From Populus alba (taxonomy: Eukaryota; Streptophyta; Magnoliopsida; Malpighiales; Salicaceae): a stretch of DNA of 64,000 nucleotides. The notes under the pieces were generated by a model. The model saw only the letters and a list, made by a program, of their open reading frames with translations. It ran no database searches and was not told where the DNA came from. A program made the position numbers and the translations under genes. Positions 40,401-54,219 of this stretch are shown here, piece by piece. The stretch is from the NCBI RefSeq assembly GCF_005239225.2, contig NC_133289.1, positions 13,190,889-13,254,888 of the forward strand. Reading direction: 5' to 3'. Within the stretch, counting starts at the first letter, position 1; every line of letters begins with the position of its first letter.

Positions 40401-42083
40401 GTTGTTGATCACCATTCTTCTCATCACAGTACAGTTTTCTTCTGTTTTAATTCATGTTTCATGAAATACCTGTCATTTTTTTGCTTGTTCAATTAATGTT
40501 TGATCTGGCTTCCATTTTTTGTATGTCAGGTTGGAGATTTTGGACTGGCAAGGTGGCAGCCAAATGGAGACATTGGGGTTGAAACAAGAATAATTGGAAC
40601 GTTTGGGTAAGATCATACCTATTTTTTCTTTTCATCTTTTGTATCTACTAATTATTAGAAATTAAGTGCAAAATCCCTGCCTTCATTCAGGTATTTGGCT
40701 CCAGAATATGCTCAAAGAGGCCAAATCACAGAAAAATCAGATATCTACTCGTTCGGGGTAGTATTGGTGGAACTAATTACAGGACGGAAAGCTGTTGACA
40801 TAAACCGACCCAAAGGCCAACAGTGCCTAACTGAATGGGTAGCAGTTCAAGAACTCTAGTTTTAAACATGTGAAAATCTAACATAGTGGTTAAATTCCAT
40901 GAATTGTTTTATAAAGATGTTTTAACCTGTTTTGTTAAAAGACAGAATGAATTGTTCTCTGGTTTATCTTGTCTCTTGTTAATTGCTTATGTCATTAAAT
41001 CTGGAGCAGGCACGTCCACTCCTAGAAAAGCATGCTATTCATGAACTGGTTGATCCACGCTTAAGTAACTGCTATTCAGAGCCAGAGGTCCATAACATGT
41101 TGCAATGTGCCTCATCATGCTTACAGCGGGATCCTCATTCAAGGCCTCGCATGTCACAGGTAATTACAAAAGTTCTAGAGAATGAACTGCATTTCTATAT
41201 AGTATATCACAAGGTTCTGAGGCATTTGTTGGTTGTTTCATGTGTTGAATTGCCAATACACATCAATTTCCATTACACGTCTTCCATTGTATCCCATAAT
41301 TTTTGTGCGATGAGCAGATTTATTTCATAACCATGTCGACGCATACAAATATGAAAGAAATTGCCTGCTATTAAGCATGCATTGCCTTTGATTGAACTAG
41401 TACCACAACAATGCTTGATAGGAGGATGCACCTGGTTAAATGATAATTAGACCACTAATTTACGGCGAGAATCACTTGCACTGGCCAACACAGAAGGCGC
41501 ACCTGCTGTTTCTTGGTGTTAGATCCACATTATCAAGTTAATCATTGTAGCCAATTCTTAATCAAGTTGAAATAAATGATTTACTGCTGAGCTGAAGACA
41601 ATGCTTGAAAAGTAGCAGAAATAGAAGTAATGAGGAAACTGATGACATCCACTTGCAGTCTTTGTCAAAAGGAGCTTTTAGGTTAATATGGAGCCAAATT
41701 GTGATAGTAGTTGGCGTACAGTATTCACTGATAAGAAGTTGCTGCAATCAATGTTCAGCCATCTGCATTCACAACTAAAATAATTCATCGTCAGACCTTG
41801 TTGCTATCTGGATAGTACATATAGGAGAGTGAATGACAGAGCTTATCCAATGAAGGGTGCTTCAGTTTATGTTGCTTAATTACTGCTGTTACTGCATATG
41901 ATCATGCATAACTTGATAATTAACAGATAGATGTACTTACTACAAATCATATGCGCGCGCCCGCCCGTGTGTGTGTGTGTATTATTTTGTTTGTTTGTAA
42001 AGGTGCTCCGGATGTTGGAAGCTGGTGACACTGCCATGAATTCAACAAATCTCATAGATATTTCACAGAAAGCACCAGTGTAA
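37463..42083 (+). CDS. USP-domain receptor-like cytoplasmic kinase, 691 aa
   Basis: Nine exons: 37463-37631, 38340-38494, 38582-38676, 38907-39946, 40193-40353, 40530-40606, 40691-40838, 41010-41159 and 42003-42083. All junctions are GT-AG and the frame is open, giving 691 residues. Residues about 14-150 resemble a universal-stress-protein (adenine-nucleotide alpha-hydrolase-like) domain; a serine-rich linker follows, then a kinase domain from about residue 395. Visible motifs are [16 protein letters not shown] (Lys about 427), HRDMRPNN (Asp about 525) and GDFGLARW (Asp about 543), then GYLAPEY. There is no signal peptide or membrane segment, so it is probably cytoplasmic. The family is often named inactive protein kinase SELMODRAFT_444075-like. 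The core Lys and both Asp residues are present, but the usual Lys after HRD is replaced (HRDMR), so activity is open. Confidence 0.95.
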
Positions 42084-43855
42084 GGGAGGCAACAAGGAGA
42101 ACGGAAGGGAAGGCTAGTTTTTTAGCAGGTCATTGGAGTGGCATTAGAGAAGAGTTCTAATTCATTACATGCTAGTTAAAACTCTCACTCCTGAGCTCGT
42201 CCTGATTTAAAATGAAGAACTCATTGTATTATTTTTATTTTTATTTTTTGGATGTATAGCGGTACGCAAAGGCTGCGAAATTTGTCATGCATGTGCTATT
42301 TTCTCTAGTAATTCATTTTTATGTTCTGACTTCAGACCAGTAGGGGTGAATTCATGATATAAATGCATAAACGAGAAACTCAAAATACAAGGGAGTAATA
42401 TGATAACACACACACACACACGAGGTAGAGAGCGAGTAAGACTATGTTTAGCAAGATTTTTGCAAAGTAATTTAAGAAATTTTATAACTTTTGACTGTTA
42501 TAAATATATTTGATTAGAAATAATTTTTAACTTAAAATTACAAAATTGAGACAAGATTCTGAGTTGATAAAACAATTGGAATCTTTAGCTTTTAATTTAT
42601 GAATTAATTGTTGGTTTCTCAAAATGTATAAACTCAGTAGAAATTTTTTAAAAATAACTTTTTTTTTTTAAAAAAAATAAAAATTCCAATGATCCTGTTA
42701 AAGAATACTTAAACATCAAGTTTTTGTTTATGAGATTGATCAATTCTTTTAAGGTTGATTGTTATAAATTACAAATTATTTAAGTATTTAGCTTTAACTA
42801 ATATTTTATATGCTAATTTCATACGAATTATTAATGAGAAATTTTTTTAATTTTTTTTTTAAAAAGAGAGAGAGATCGCTATGACTTTAACTTTATATTA
42901 TTTATTTTGTATTTTAGGTGTTTTCTCTGTCGTGTTTTTATAATTTACATAGTTTTTTCTATGCATAAATATAAGATATAATATTTTATTTATAAAATAA
43001 CACAATATCAATTTGTCTTCTTAAATTATATCCCATATTATTTTAGGATATTTTAAAAATTTATTCAACTAAGATTTTACTTGATTTTTTCAGGTCTAAA
43101 ATTGTCATTTATTATATTAATTACATTTTAGTATTTAATTTCAAAAATTTATTTATAATTAAGCTATTATTGATTAATTATCTCATTTTTATTTTTGACT
43201 AATAAGTTTTTTTTTTGTATAAAACCTATTTGGTTTTTTAATATGTTGGTCCAAATATAGATTTTAATTTTAAATAAAATAAAATAAATTTATTATTAAT
43301 TTAATAAATTGATTAATTTATATTTAAAGATGAAGTATAAAATATTACTTTTAATTTTAATTATTATTTATTGTTAAATGTTAATATTAGATATTATTAT
43401 TCAATAAAACAAATGATTTTTATAATTAATAAAATACAAATATATTTTTGAGAGTTCAATCGATTTAAATTATTATATGACTCATAGAATAGAAGCTGTT
43501 TGGAATTTTTGGAATTGAATTCAATTTTGAAGGATGAAATCAATTTATGTGTTTGAAATATTTTAGAAAATATTAATTTGAATTCTAAATGGAATTGAAA
43601 TCATTATCAATAGACGAAAAAACTGGACAGGAATTGATTTATGAAAACACCAGGTCTGAGAACTCGATCGAGTTCCATCAGTTACATCCAGTCTGCAAAA
43701 GAAGAAGAAGCAAGTTACAAGAAATTAAATGTGGTTTAAACATGAAGGGACTATTTAATTCATTGTTTAAAACTTGAGGAACTAATTTATAACTTGAGGA
43801 GTGGCAGAATTACACTCCCAATTTCCCTCCGAACGTATCCAGTTCATCATCGTCA
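42084..43855. other. Kinase 3' UTR and intergenic DNA
   Basis: About 300 bases of probable 3' UTR followed by AT-rich intergenic DNA, with a short (CA)n tract near 42408-42420. No gene is seen. The LPXA gene begins at the right end. Confidence 0.55.
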
Positions 43856-43858
43856 TCG

Positions 43859-46800
43859 ATGGCAGCAGCTACAAATTCGATCCTCCTCAAACTCAAACCC
43901 AAAATAAAAATAAAAATCTGCAATCCACTTTTTGGCTATCCTCGCAGTAGCAGTAGTGCTTCACCCTCTATCCCACACTTGTTCTCCACAACAACACTCC
44001 CATGTGATGCCTCTCTCTTTCTTCAATTTAATTAATAAATACTCTTACTCTACTGTTTGCAACAACTTAGTTGTATTCCTTTTGGTTTGTGATCGTAGAA
44101 GCAGATGCCGATGCTGATTCTGATTGTTCAAGCGAGATTAAAGCCACCGCAGACGCAAACCCTAACTTCATTCACCCCTCCGCCGACGTCCACCCTAACG
44201 CTATCATTGGCCACGTAAACAATCTCATCAGTGAAGCATGCTGATAATTCTGCCACTTTTTTTTTCTTTTTTTTGCTCTTATTTTAGTTCTGCAAACAAA
44301 TTATTATTGTTGCTGCTGCTGCTGCTGCTGCTATTATTATTATTATTTGTGTAGGGTGTTTCAGTTGGTCCATTTTGCACAATCGGGTCTTCAGTAAAGC
44401 TTGGAAATGGATGTCGATTATATCCTGGAAGCCATGTTTTCGGAAATACTGAGATTGGGGATCACTGTCTTTTGATGCCGTCAGTTCACTTTAACAACCA
44501 CTGATTAATTACTGTTACTATATATATATATATATATATATATATTTTTCCCCCCCTGAAAAAAAGAAGCAATAAATTTTGTGTTAGGCAGTGGAGCTGT
44601 GGTTGGTGATCATCTTCCTGGACGTACAGTTTTGGGATGCAATAATGTTATCGGTCATCATGCTGTCGTCGGTGTCAAATGCCAGGATTTGAAATACAAG
44701 GTTCATTTTCCTGCTAATTTTTTAATCTCATTTATCACCAAAATTATATTTGTGAAGCAATATTCATTATTTATGAAGCATTTTTTTTAGACATTTAGTG
44801 ATCTTCAACTTTTTTTATTTGGGACTGCCTGATAAACTTTGGGACAGCTACTTTTTTTGTGTATACATCTATCTTTTGCTTCGTAGTTGTGATTATGGAT
44901 ATGCCTGTATATTACATTACATGTACAAACTATGATCTTATTTTTTATTTAGAAATACTCTTTGCTGGATAAAACCTCCTTGTTGCTACAATGTTTATGT
45001 TATTATGAATGACCTTATCCTTTAGCTATTCTCTGTCTCCTTTGCTTGCTGATCAAAAAGCTGTCATACAACTCTGTCAATGCTGATTGTTATGGAAATT
45101 TTATGTCATGATTATTGTGTCTTGTCTCTTTTTAAGGAAAAAAGAAGAAGCTCAGTCACTTGGATTGATAAAGCAATTTAGTAATAATGAACTTTTGTAT
45201 ATTGGCATCTATGTATTATATATCCTATCTTTTTATTTGGCGTTTGATCTTGATAACTTTTGAGTTAGATTAGACTGTTACGGCACTGCTGTCTTATTCA
45301 GACAAAATTGCACATACACATGAAGATATTGCCATAGTTCTGTTCAATCTTCAACGACTTTTATTTTTCATAACTGTTAACATTTTTGTTCAATGTTGAT
45401 TACCATGGATATACTTGCACATATAGAAGCTCAAATTTGAATTTTAAATGGGCTTTCGCTGTTTTTTGAACAAGACAGTTAATTCTTCTTCTTCTTTTTT
45501 TTTATGGATTTAGCCAGGGGATGAATGTTTTCTTCACATTGGAGACAATAACGAGATTAGAGAACATACTTCAATTCACCGATCTTCAAAATCAAGTGAT
45601 AAAACGGTTCGGCAATGATGCTAGTAGTATTTTATGCAAAATGGTCATACTTATGTGAAGTTTAAATTGCTCAAATTTTGACTAGTATTTTCTATGTAGG
45701 TTATTGGTGATAAGAATCTTATCATGGGCTCCTGTCATATTGCTCATGACTGCAATATTGGCAACAATAACATTTTTGCTAACAATACTCTTCTAGCAGG
45801 CCATGTTGTTGTGGAAGTAAGTTCTTGTCTTTAGATATTATGGTCAGGGTTGATAGCCCCATTCTTTATAGTTATATCTTATATGTCATGCTTGATTCAA
45901 GTGCTGCACATGTAGGATTACACTCACACTGCTGGAGCCATTGTTGTTCATCAATTTTGCCATATTGGTTCCTTTTCTTTTGTTGGTGGTGGATCTGTGG
46001 TATGATCTTTTCCTTTTATCTGGGTTTCAATTATCATTTTGTAAAGCCTTCTTCCATGTAAGGGAACCTAACATGGATATTGGTTGTCCAACTTGGAAAT
46101 GTAGCCAATGTCTGATCAATGATCTTGATACATATTAGTGTCTGAAACAGCCAAACAATGCTAAAATTCTGGTTTCCTTGTTGCATAACCATGTCCTAGC
46201 TTCATGTAGTACCTGACGTGAGCATGCATTTAGTAGTCTATAGCCAGCACGGAATTTTGATGTTATTTACTTATATCATATGCCTGAAGGTTTCACAAGA
46301 TGTCCCAAAGTACACAATGGTGGTTGGAGAAAGAGCTGAGCTTCGCGGTTTGAATTTGGAAGGTCTTCGGCGTAATGGATTCACAGCCACAGAGGTTGGA
46401 ATTAATTGAACTTTCATTTTGATGGATTTAATTAAGCTTACAGATAACCTACTTTTATTGTAAAAAATAGTTTCAAAATTTTTGGTGTGATTTACAAATT
46501 CCAATGCATTCTTGGATGTGGTTTACTTAGCTGCAAATCCAACTCCAAACACAGCAATATGCACTTGTGCGTGCATGCACACACACTCTGACACACTCAT
46601 ATTTTGCATAGATGGATGCCGTGGCAAATGTCTGATTTGAATTATGGTAGTTGTATGGTATACTTATAGCGTAACATATGAAGTTCTCTTTTGTGTAATT
46701 GTTATCGTGGTTGCTGCACTTCTCTGTAACAATTTTGGTGATCATCTAATTGCCTCCATCCTTCTCCACTCATCTGCCAATAATTATTGATGGCATGATT

Positions 46801-47291
46801 GAGTCTAAAACCATCAAAACATGCACCTTCATCCTGGTGGGTAACACATAAAACTTGCGTCTCAACAACTTTGTCAGCCATTTTTGGGTGAACAACAAAA
46901 TTTCAGTTCCAAAGCTGTTGCATCTATTTTCATCTTTTGTTTCCCATCACCTCACTTCACTCCCACTTTTATACCAATCACCATTTGCATCCAGCATCCA
47001 TGCTCTTCGTGTCCAATTTCATTAATGATCACTTAACTTTTCAGCTACCAACTTACACCGAATGCTTTTGATAGCAGGACTGATTCTGCGTCCATCTAAA
47101 CAAGGTGCAATCATGTGACTACCAATATGTAAAACATTTTTTTGGTTGCTTTTAGTTATTCATTCATTCATCATCATTATTATTTATTATTTATTATTAA
47201 TTTTTGTTTTGTTTTTTTTTTTTTTTTTGGGGGGGGGGGGTTGTTCTAGATACCATTGTTTTCTTTTACAAATTTCTGTCTCTAATAAAGC

Positions 47292-47322
<31 letters not shown>

Positions 47323-48361
47323 CTTTCATTCTTGAAACTCCCTGTGAAACTTTCTAACATACATAGTGTTGTCGATAATTTTTAATGTTGTGATTTGCTG
47401 CTACAAATTTCACCCCATTTCCTGCAACCTTCTCCACTCTACTTCACATAGAGAAAGTAAGAATATCTACTTGGATATTACAGTGGAAGTGTGTTGAATC
47501 AATAGCTGACATGGTTTAATGGAATCGACTCTAAAATCATCAAAGCAATGATGTAAATTGTTTAATAATTGGGCAAAGTATTAATCTTCTCATTTCCTTC
47601 AATCTTTCTATTTCATTCACTCTAAGAATAGAGTGAGTGCGTTGGCCAATATTGTATGGTTAGACACCTGAGCTCCCATGCCATATTTATGCTATTATAT
47701 AAAAAAGTTGATCAAATTGGCTTATATATACTTCATGGGTGCATTGGCATCCAAGAAGTATAAATTGTGGTACTAAGGAGAGCTCTCATCTCTTATTAAA
47801 CTTATGCATGCCTCTTGTTGTTTGAGGATGTGTTAGGCTGTCATTTGAAATCTTTTCACATTTACTCTTAACCATTTAAGATATAGATTTGGTGAATTCT
47901 GCTTTTCTGAATAATGAACCTTATATTTCCAATATTATTCACCGACACCGACATCTTTACCTGCTTAATATTTTGAATTAATCTCTACGCCCCCTTTCAT
48001 TTTTCTGTCACATAAATGATTAAATTGTATATTTTTGGTCAATGATCTAGATTAAGAGTTTGAGAACAGCTTACAGAAAAATATTCATGCCTGTTGATTC
48101 TAATTCTACAAGTTTTGAAGAACGCATTACCAAAGTGGTATTACCTCTCCCTCCCTCCCCCCCTCTCTGTCTCTCCTGCATATGCAAGCACACATGAGAT
48201 ATTTAATTTTAATACTTAATTAAAGAAAATGAATTGTACAGGAAGAGGACAAAGAACTGGGTAAGATAACTGCTGTATGTTCCATGATACAGTCTCTTCG
48301 TGATTCTTTTGCTCAAAATCGCCGTGGAATATGCAAGTTCAGATATTTCAGTGGCTCTTGA
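43859..48361 (+). CDS. LPXA: UDP-GlcNAc O-acyltransferase LpxA, 364 aa
   Basis: Ten exons: 43859-44003, 44105-44214, 44355-44479, 44592-44700, 45514-45606, 45700-45816, 45916-45999, 46290-46394, 48051-48137 and 48242-48361. All are GT-AG and give 364 residues ending in FSGS. The first ~50 residues are rich in K, S and T and look like a mitochondrial presequence. The rest is the left-handed beta-helix of hexapeptide repeats, for example [18 protein letters not shown], with the active-site motif SCHIAHDC; His about 210 corresponds to the catalytic His125 of E. coli Lpx[11 protein letters not shown] and the helical C-terminal domain follow. LpxA transfers a 3-hydroxyacyl chain from ACP to UDP-GlcNAc, the first step of lipid A synthesis; plants keep this pathway in mitochondria. 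An AAGCAG acceptor in exon 2 was chosen over an earlier AG because only it keeps the frame. Confidence 0.96.
47211..47322. repeat. Homopolymer and (CT)n tracts in LPXA intron 8
   Basis: A T run then a G run near 47211-47240, and a (CT)n tract near 47297-47322, lie within the 1.65-kb intron between exons 8 and 9. These are length-variable sequences and possible assembly weak points. Confidence 0.85.
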
Positions 48362-50565
48362 AGCCTTTCTTTTGTGAGTTTCTACCCTCTTTTTTCCATT
48401 GGAAAGGATTTTTCTCTCCATGAAATATGCTTTCTTTGTAAAAAAAAAAAAAAAAACGAGTGTATATCACACTATCCATGTCTTTGCCGACATGGACCAA
48501 AATGAGTTGCATAGCAAACAGTCTAAACACCGCAATGTCCTCTTGGTATTCAAGTTACTAAAATATTAAGGTCTTTTAATGTAGCATCACACTTTCATTT
48601 TTGCGAATATTAATTGTTTGGACATCTTACCTTTGCAGATTAACTACTGTTGTACTCTCAAGCCGGTAAAGACTTGATTTTATTATGAAAACAGAGAACC
48701 GTGCTGAGCTTCTTAAGGTATAGATTGTTACAAGGACATAATTTTTAGAAGTCATGTATTTTTTGAAGGAAACATGTTTGTGATTTATTTCACACCACGA
48801 GGTATTATGATCATATTGAGTTGTTAAGACTATGAAGTCATGCATTATTTGAAGAAGCTCACTGATTCTTCCTGGTTAATAGAGAAAAATTGCTGCTCCA
48901 TGCTTTCTGTGCTTTTATGGATTGTATGGTCTGATGGTACAAATTTTATAGATCGTATGGTCTGGTTAATAGAGAAATCCGTATGGATCGTGCCTTTGAT
49001 CGGTCATAGAGTGATAAATAATGGCTGATCAAATTTTTTGATATGATTTAGTTGTTTAGGATGTAAAATTATTGCTATTAAACCCGGTTTAAGTTATGCA
49101 TTTTTTTCCGGGCATTCATCAAGCAGCACAACTTTTATCACCACTGCGCATAAACGTCTTCTATTTTACAACTATTGGTCCACCATATATTCCTACTGTC
49201 ATCCGAACTTTATATTGCTTATTATCTTGCTGGGTACCAACATAAACAACGCCATTTTGAGAGCACCTATCTTTGCCAATATTTCTAGCATATGTTTCAA
49301 GTATCAATCAATCATATATAACAAGCCATTCGTGAAGTGTTGACCATGCATATGCGTCCACCATCTATTATATTGTTGTTGGATTTCTCGAAACATATAC
49401 ATGTAATGAAAATAGTAAATTAAAAGCGTTTTAGGAGTACTAAGGATCTCGTTAAACAGATTTAGAGTTTTTTGGATTTATACGAATATCATTTAAAGAT
49501 CAAATATTCTTTTCAACTTTGAATAATTGTTTCAAGGCTGAGTTGTTGCAAATCACAAGTTGCTCAAATGTCCGACTTTTAACTATAATTCACCCGAACC
49601 ACCCGTAAAAAATCCCCTAAACTCCTTTAAGGGAGAGTGGTTGTTGTACCAAAGTGTTATCTCTTTTCTTTTGTATTTTGGATATTTCTATATTGCACTC
49701 TACTTACCAGAAAATAAAAGGCATAACTTTTTATTTATAGAAAAATATTATAAATAAAAACAAATATCAGTTTTCTTTTTAAACTATAATGTATTGTTTT
49801 TCTAAGTATAGCAGCCTCAATTAAACATTGTTTTTAGACCAAATTAAGTGGGCAAGAATGTATTCAAAAGTTCAAAATAATTTCCTACTTTATCCTATAT
49901 TTTGCAAAACAAGCCTTAGTTATTTACTATATTTTTTAAAAAATAATATTATTAAATTAACCAGGTTTATTTATTAACCCAATTAATTCAATAATCCACA
50001 TCAAATTCATCCTTTCTGTCATTTTATTTTATCCAATGAATCATTCTCTAACAAGCATAGCCTAGAAGAAGCAAGCAACAACTTGGTGTATGATCAGACA
50101 TGGTTTTACTATAGCATCAGCTTGTCTTTTTCCCACGAGGATAATTCCAGCAACGGGACAATGCCAAATTAACAAAATTAGTTGCGATATAGCTCAATAA
50201 GGGATGTATTCCTCAAGTTGCATCGGATAATCAACAAGAAGTCTATCCATACTTGGTAATAATATTAAGGATAAGTGAGACAACATGATCAAGTTAAGGA
50301 AAATATCTGTTCATCCTGTTTAGTCCCATATTCAATTGATGACATGGTGTTCCCACTTAATTTATTAATCAAATCAGATGTCCAACAGTTGAATTGTGTG
50401 TTTGTTTTTTTTTTTTTTTGTCAGAATTATTCAAGGATATAATATTAAAGAATCAGGCGAGAGTCTTTGATAGAACAAACTTTTAAGTAGAGTGTTTTTT
50501 TTTTTTTTTTTCCTTTCATCTGGGTAAAGTTTTTAGCATATTTGTTGACCTTACCCAAAAAATCC
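48362..50565. other. LPXA 3' UTR and intergenic DNA
   Basis: Probable 3' UTR, then AT-rich DNA with poly-T tracts near 50408 and 50497. The ORFs are short and show no domain. Confidence 0.55.
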
Positions 50566-50569
50566 GTGT

Positions 50570-51540
50570 TTATCAAACTTTGGCAAGCAATAGTAAACCA
50601 AACTGTAAACTACTAAGAGGTTGATTTGTTTCTCCTACTCTAACGATCGTTTCTACCAAAAATAAATAATAATAAATAAAAATGGCATATAAATCAATAT
50701 ATAAAAGAAAAATCAATTTACAATAGTTGGATCGAATATAGACTTGATCAAGATGCAGAATGAAACAATGCTCAATTCTATGATCTTAAAACATTTTATT
50801 GTTTGCTATCAGTGTGAATGCATAATATTGTTTTACAAGTTTACTCAATCTCTTATTTTTTGTGACACAAATAAGAATAAACAATGAATTAAATTTTGTA
50901 TATTACTTTACTTTTTGTAACAAGAGCATAAAACATTGATAGAAGAAAAAAGTAGAAGACATTAATTTTTGGAAAGAAAAGAGTTCTTAATGTTAAAAAT
51001 CTTGTTAAGATTTGTCTCTTTTTATAAACAATTTTTACAGTAAATTTAACATGAATTTTATTTAAAACCAACAAATACTTCTTTGACAAGGACATACCTC
51101 TATTTCAAATAGAGTTTTAAAAGATAATTTTTCATTCATTAGACACAACTTTTCATTCATCCTAACAATATCTCACGTGAATGAAAATTATCTAATTAGA
51201 ATAAAGTATAAAGTTGATATAAGAAATAGAGAGTAAAAATGAAAAGACTTTATCGAAGTTGCATTTAGCCCAGAACTTTACCTACTGAAAAACAATCATA
51301 TTCACTCGGCTAACCAATAAACATGGTATCTTGGACTGCTCTTCCTTTTATGCTAACTTAAACAACCTAAATAACATTGTTCCTCTTTTTATAATTTTGG
51401 TTCTTATAATTTTTCTTTGTGGCCTCAAACATGCATTAGTTTCTATGAGTCCTCCGAAAATCTAGCCTTTTAAATTCTCATAAAAGTGGTTTTGTTTCAC
51501 ATTCATATAAGTTATTCTTATTAGAACTATCCTACAATAC
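50570..51540 (-). mobile_element. LTR of a Ty1/copia element (element 1)
   Basis: On the minus strand the RNase H remains at 51620-51870 are followed by GAATTTAAGTGAGGTAT and then TGTAGGATAGTTC. This looks like a polypurine tract and the TG start of an LTR near 51535. The block about 50790-51110 aligns with about 56870-57230 (CTCTTTTTATAAACAATT, AAATTTTGTATATTACT, AGAGCATAA). The lower border was not found. Confidence 0.6.
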
Positions 51541-51619
51541 CTCACTTAAATTCCTCAAGATATAGGAATCATTAAAAGGTTAGCTTATCCTGGTTTTCAT
51601 TATAGGCATCATTATTCAT

Positions 51620-52010
51620 CATATAAATAGTTGACATAGGTTTTGGAAAACTTGGAATATCCTACAAAAAGTTATAAAACAATTTTTTTTTCTTTTCAAA
51701 CCTTGTCTAAAGCTATACACTCAAGCTCCATAATAGATTTGGCTATGCAAGTGTGTTTAGAGGATTTTTAAAAGACTACAACTCCTCCAATAATAAAGAT
51801 AAATTTATTTGTGAATTTTGAATATTTAATTTCAGATATCCAGTTAGCATTGTTATACATTTCAAGCACAACTATATATGTTATGTATTACAATCCATAT
51901 TTCAACTTTCTTTAGTGGAGGAATCACAATTTTGACTAGACTCCCCCATACTTTTATGTATTTATAATACAATTAAAGTTCTAATATCCATATAACTCAC
52001 TAGATAACAC
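51620..52010 (-). pseudogene. Copia RNase H fragment (element 1)
   Basis: Minus-strand pieces NANWISEIKYSKFTNKFIFI, then GGVVVF, SSKHTCIAKSIMELE and CIALDK match the copia RNase H core (normally DADW, then WKSSKQT ... STMESE). The catalytic Asp of DADW has become Asn and stops are present. It is dead. Confidence 0.75.
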
Positions 52011-52446
52011 TTATAGAATTTAAATGTGTTTAAGTATAGTAAGAATGAAATTGAATATTCGTTGTGCTAGAATATAAAGGTTTAATAGCATAAATTATAG
52101 TATGATGAATAATTGATGATTTTGTAGTAGTTTTACTTTTACAATAGTTTGTATATTATATATATTCAGATTCTCTTCTAATTTTGCAATTAGACAAGCT
52201 ATATATATATATAATACATATATATATATATATATATATATGTCTCCCCTTATCTTTTGCAATGCAATATATAAGAACTTTATTAATTTAGCACAATCTA
52301 AGTAATGTAAATAATTAGCATATTTAATAATAACATATTCTTTAAGAAAATCAAACTTCTCTGCTTAAATGTATGTAAATATTATTTAGTGCATCTCTCC
52401 CTTTTTAGTTTTTAGCCATGGAATGCATCACATTCAAATTATTCAT

Positions 52447-52466
52447 CTCTCTCCCTTTTTGTCATC
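52447..52466 (-). other. Polypurine tract of copia element 2
   Basis: Reading the minus strand, GATGACAAAAAGGGAGAGAG is the sequence usually found just before the 3' LTR of Sirevirus-like copia elements. It marks the 3' end of the internal region of element 2. Similar purine runs recur about 60 and 200 bases further on, so the exact tract is not certain. Confidence 0.5.
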
Positions 52467-52639
52467 AACAAGAAATACATATAATACAGATGTAATAAGT
52501 AAGTATTCTTTGGAAATCATAAATAAAATATTCATTTCATAATCTCCAAAATCATACAATATCCATTACAAGGAGAAAAATAAAAAACATAAAACATAAT
52601 GCATATGATCTAGTATATAAAATCTAGTGTGGTGGATAG

Positions 52640-53290
52640 CGAGAGAGAAGAGAAGCCATCATGCTCTTGATATCATTCAAGTCTTTAGCTATTTTTGTTT
52701 GAGTAACTCTTATTTGACACACATCCATCTCAAGTTTTGTTAGGTGGTTTTCCATCCTAGATGACTATGTACTTGTAAAAGCCTCTTTTAGGTGAGGAAG
52801 CCATTGGTGATGCCTTAAACATAGCCTCACGCTCATCATCACTACCAATATGTTCTTCCTCCAAAACATTATGCTTTTCTTAAACATGCATTTCTAGTTT
52901 GTCCTTAGAAACCCAAGAACTATTCTCATTCAACACATATTGAATCTTAGTAAGGGTCCTATTATCTATCTTTATGAGATTAAAATAAGAGTTCCTATCC
53001 ATACCCATTAAAAGAATCTCAAAATTTTCAAATATATATGTCAAAACTTGACCATAAAGAAAATATTTATACTTTTAATCATGTGCTATGATCATATTCC
53101 TAACCATAATGTAAGGAAGATTTATTGGTCGTCCTCTAATTGGTTATGCATATATCTATAAAACTTCATCAAAATGACCTTTCTTTTATAATATATTATA
53201 TGCTATAATCTTATGTAGAATCCTAGGTCCAAGAAGCAAATCTTAACTCTTGAAAAAAAAATGTACTCTAACCCATTTCTTAAAAATATG
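52640..53290 (-). pseudogene. Env-like region after RNase H (element 2)
   Basis: Minus-strand translation with stops gives LLGPRILHKIIAYNIL, KGHFDEV, INLPYIMVRNMIIAHD and EILLMGMDRNSYF. The first resembles the LGPRILH-type motif of the extra ORF that some Sirevirus-type copia elements carry after pol. Its place between RNase H and the polypurine tract fits. The assignment rests on motif memory only. Confidence 0.5.
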
Positions 53291-54219
53291 CATCAATACC
53301 AAAACACAACAATCATTTTCTAATCCTCTTTTTACAACAATAACTCTATTTGAAAAAGAAGTCAAGAATCTTTGAATATTATCACCTTGGTATGAAATAG
53401 GATTATTTTCCATTTTTCTTCGTGATTCAACATCTCTTTGATGTTTTCTATGTGCTAGTATATTTATGAAGTAATAAAAAATATATGATCATATGAGTGT
53501 GTTTAGAGAGAGAGAGAGAGAATTGAGTTTTAGAGTTTTGAGGTTTTTTTGTTGTTGGAATATTGATATATCTATTTATGGGTAATCATTATTGTGGGCA
53601 ACCATTCAACCGATTGTCATGGGTTAAGTTCAACTGGTCGACTAGTTGAAACTCAAGCTGAGAATTTCTTAAAATTCTCTTTTGATCATTTCTTCACATT
53701 TAAAATATTGTCATTTTATATAAAAATTATGTCTAAAAAGCAAAGAAATCCAGGGGCTAAAAAATTAAAATTTGGGAAATAACTTCACTACCAATGCTTT
53801 GGCTTAACCAGTCGGCCAATTGATCTATTTATATGAACCGATCAATTAATTCACAAAAAAACTAGAATTTTTTAAACCTTTTCCACAAAATATGTTTTAT
53901 GAGTTAAACTATATCATTTTTTCTAACTTTTAAACTAAATAACAGTTTTCAACTAAGACCTCAAAAAGTCACTGTTCACACAATAGTTATCCTTTGCTTT
54001 TTAGTATCAATCGATCAAGCCAATTGAACTGACCATTAGGAACTGGTTGGCCAATTCATTTTAGACTTAGACAAAACAAAATTTGCATCATAATAATTTT
54101 TTCAAGGTTTTCATGCTTAGAAGGTATATGTTTTATCATATGAATATGTCAAACTTATTTCCATTAATGTATACACATAAAAATAACACCTCAAACATCT
54201 TAAAGGCTTTGTGAGATGA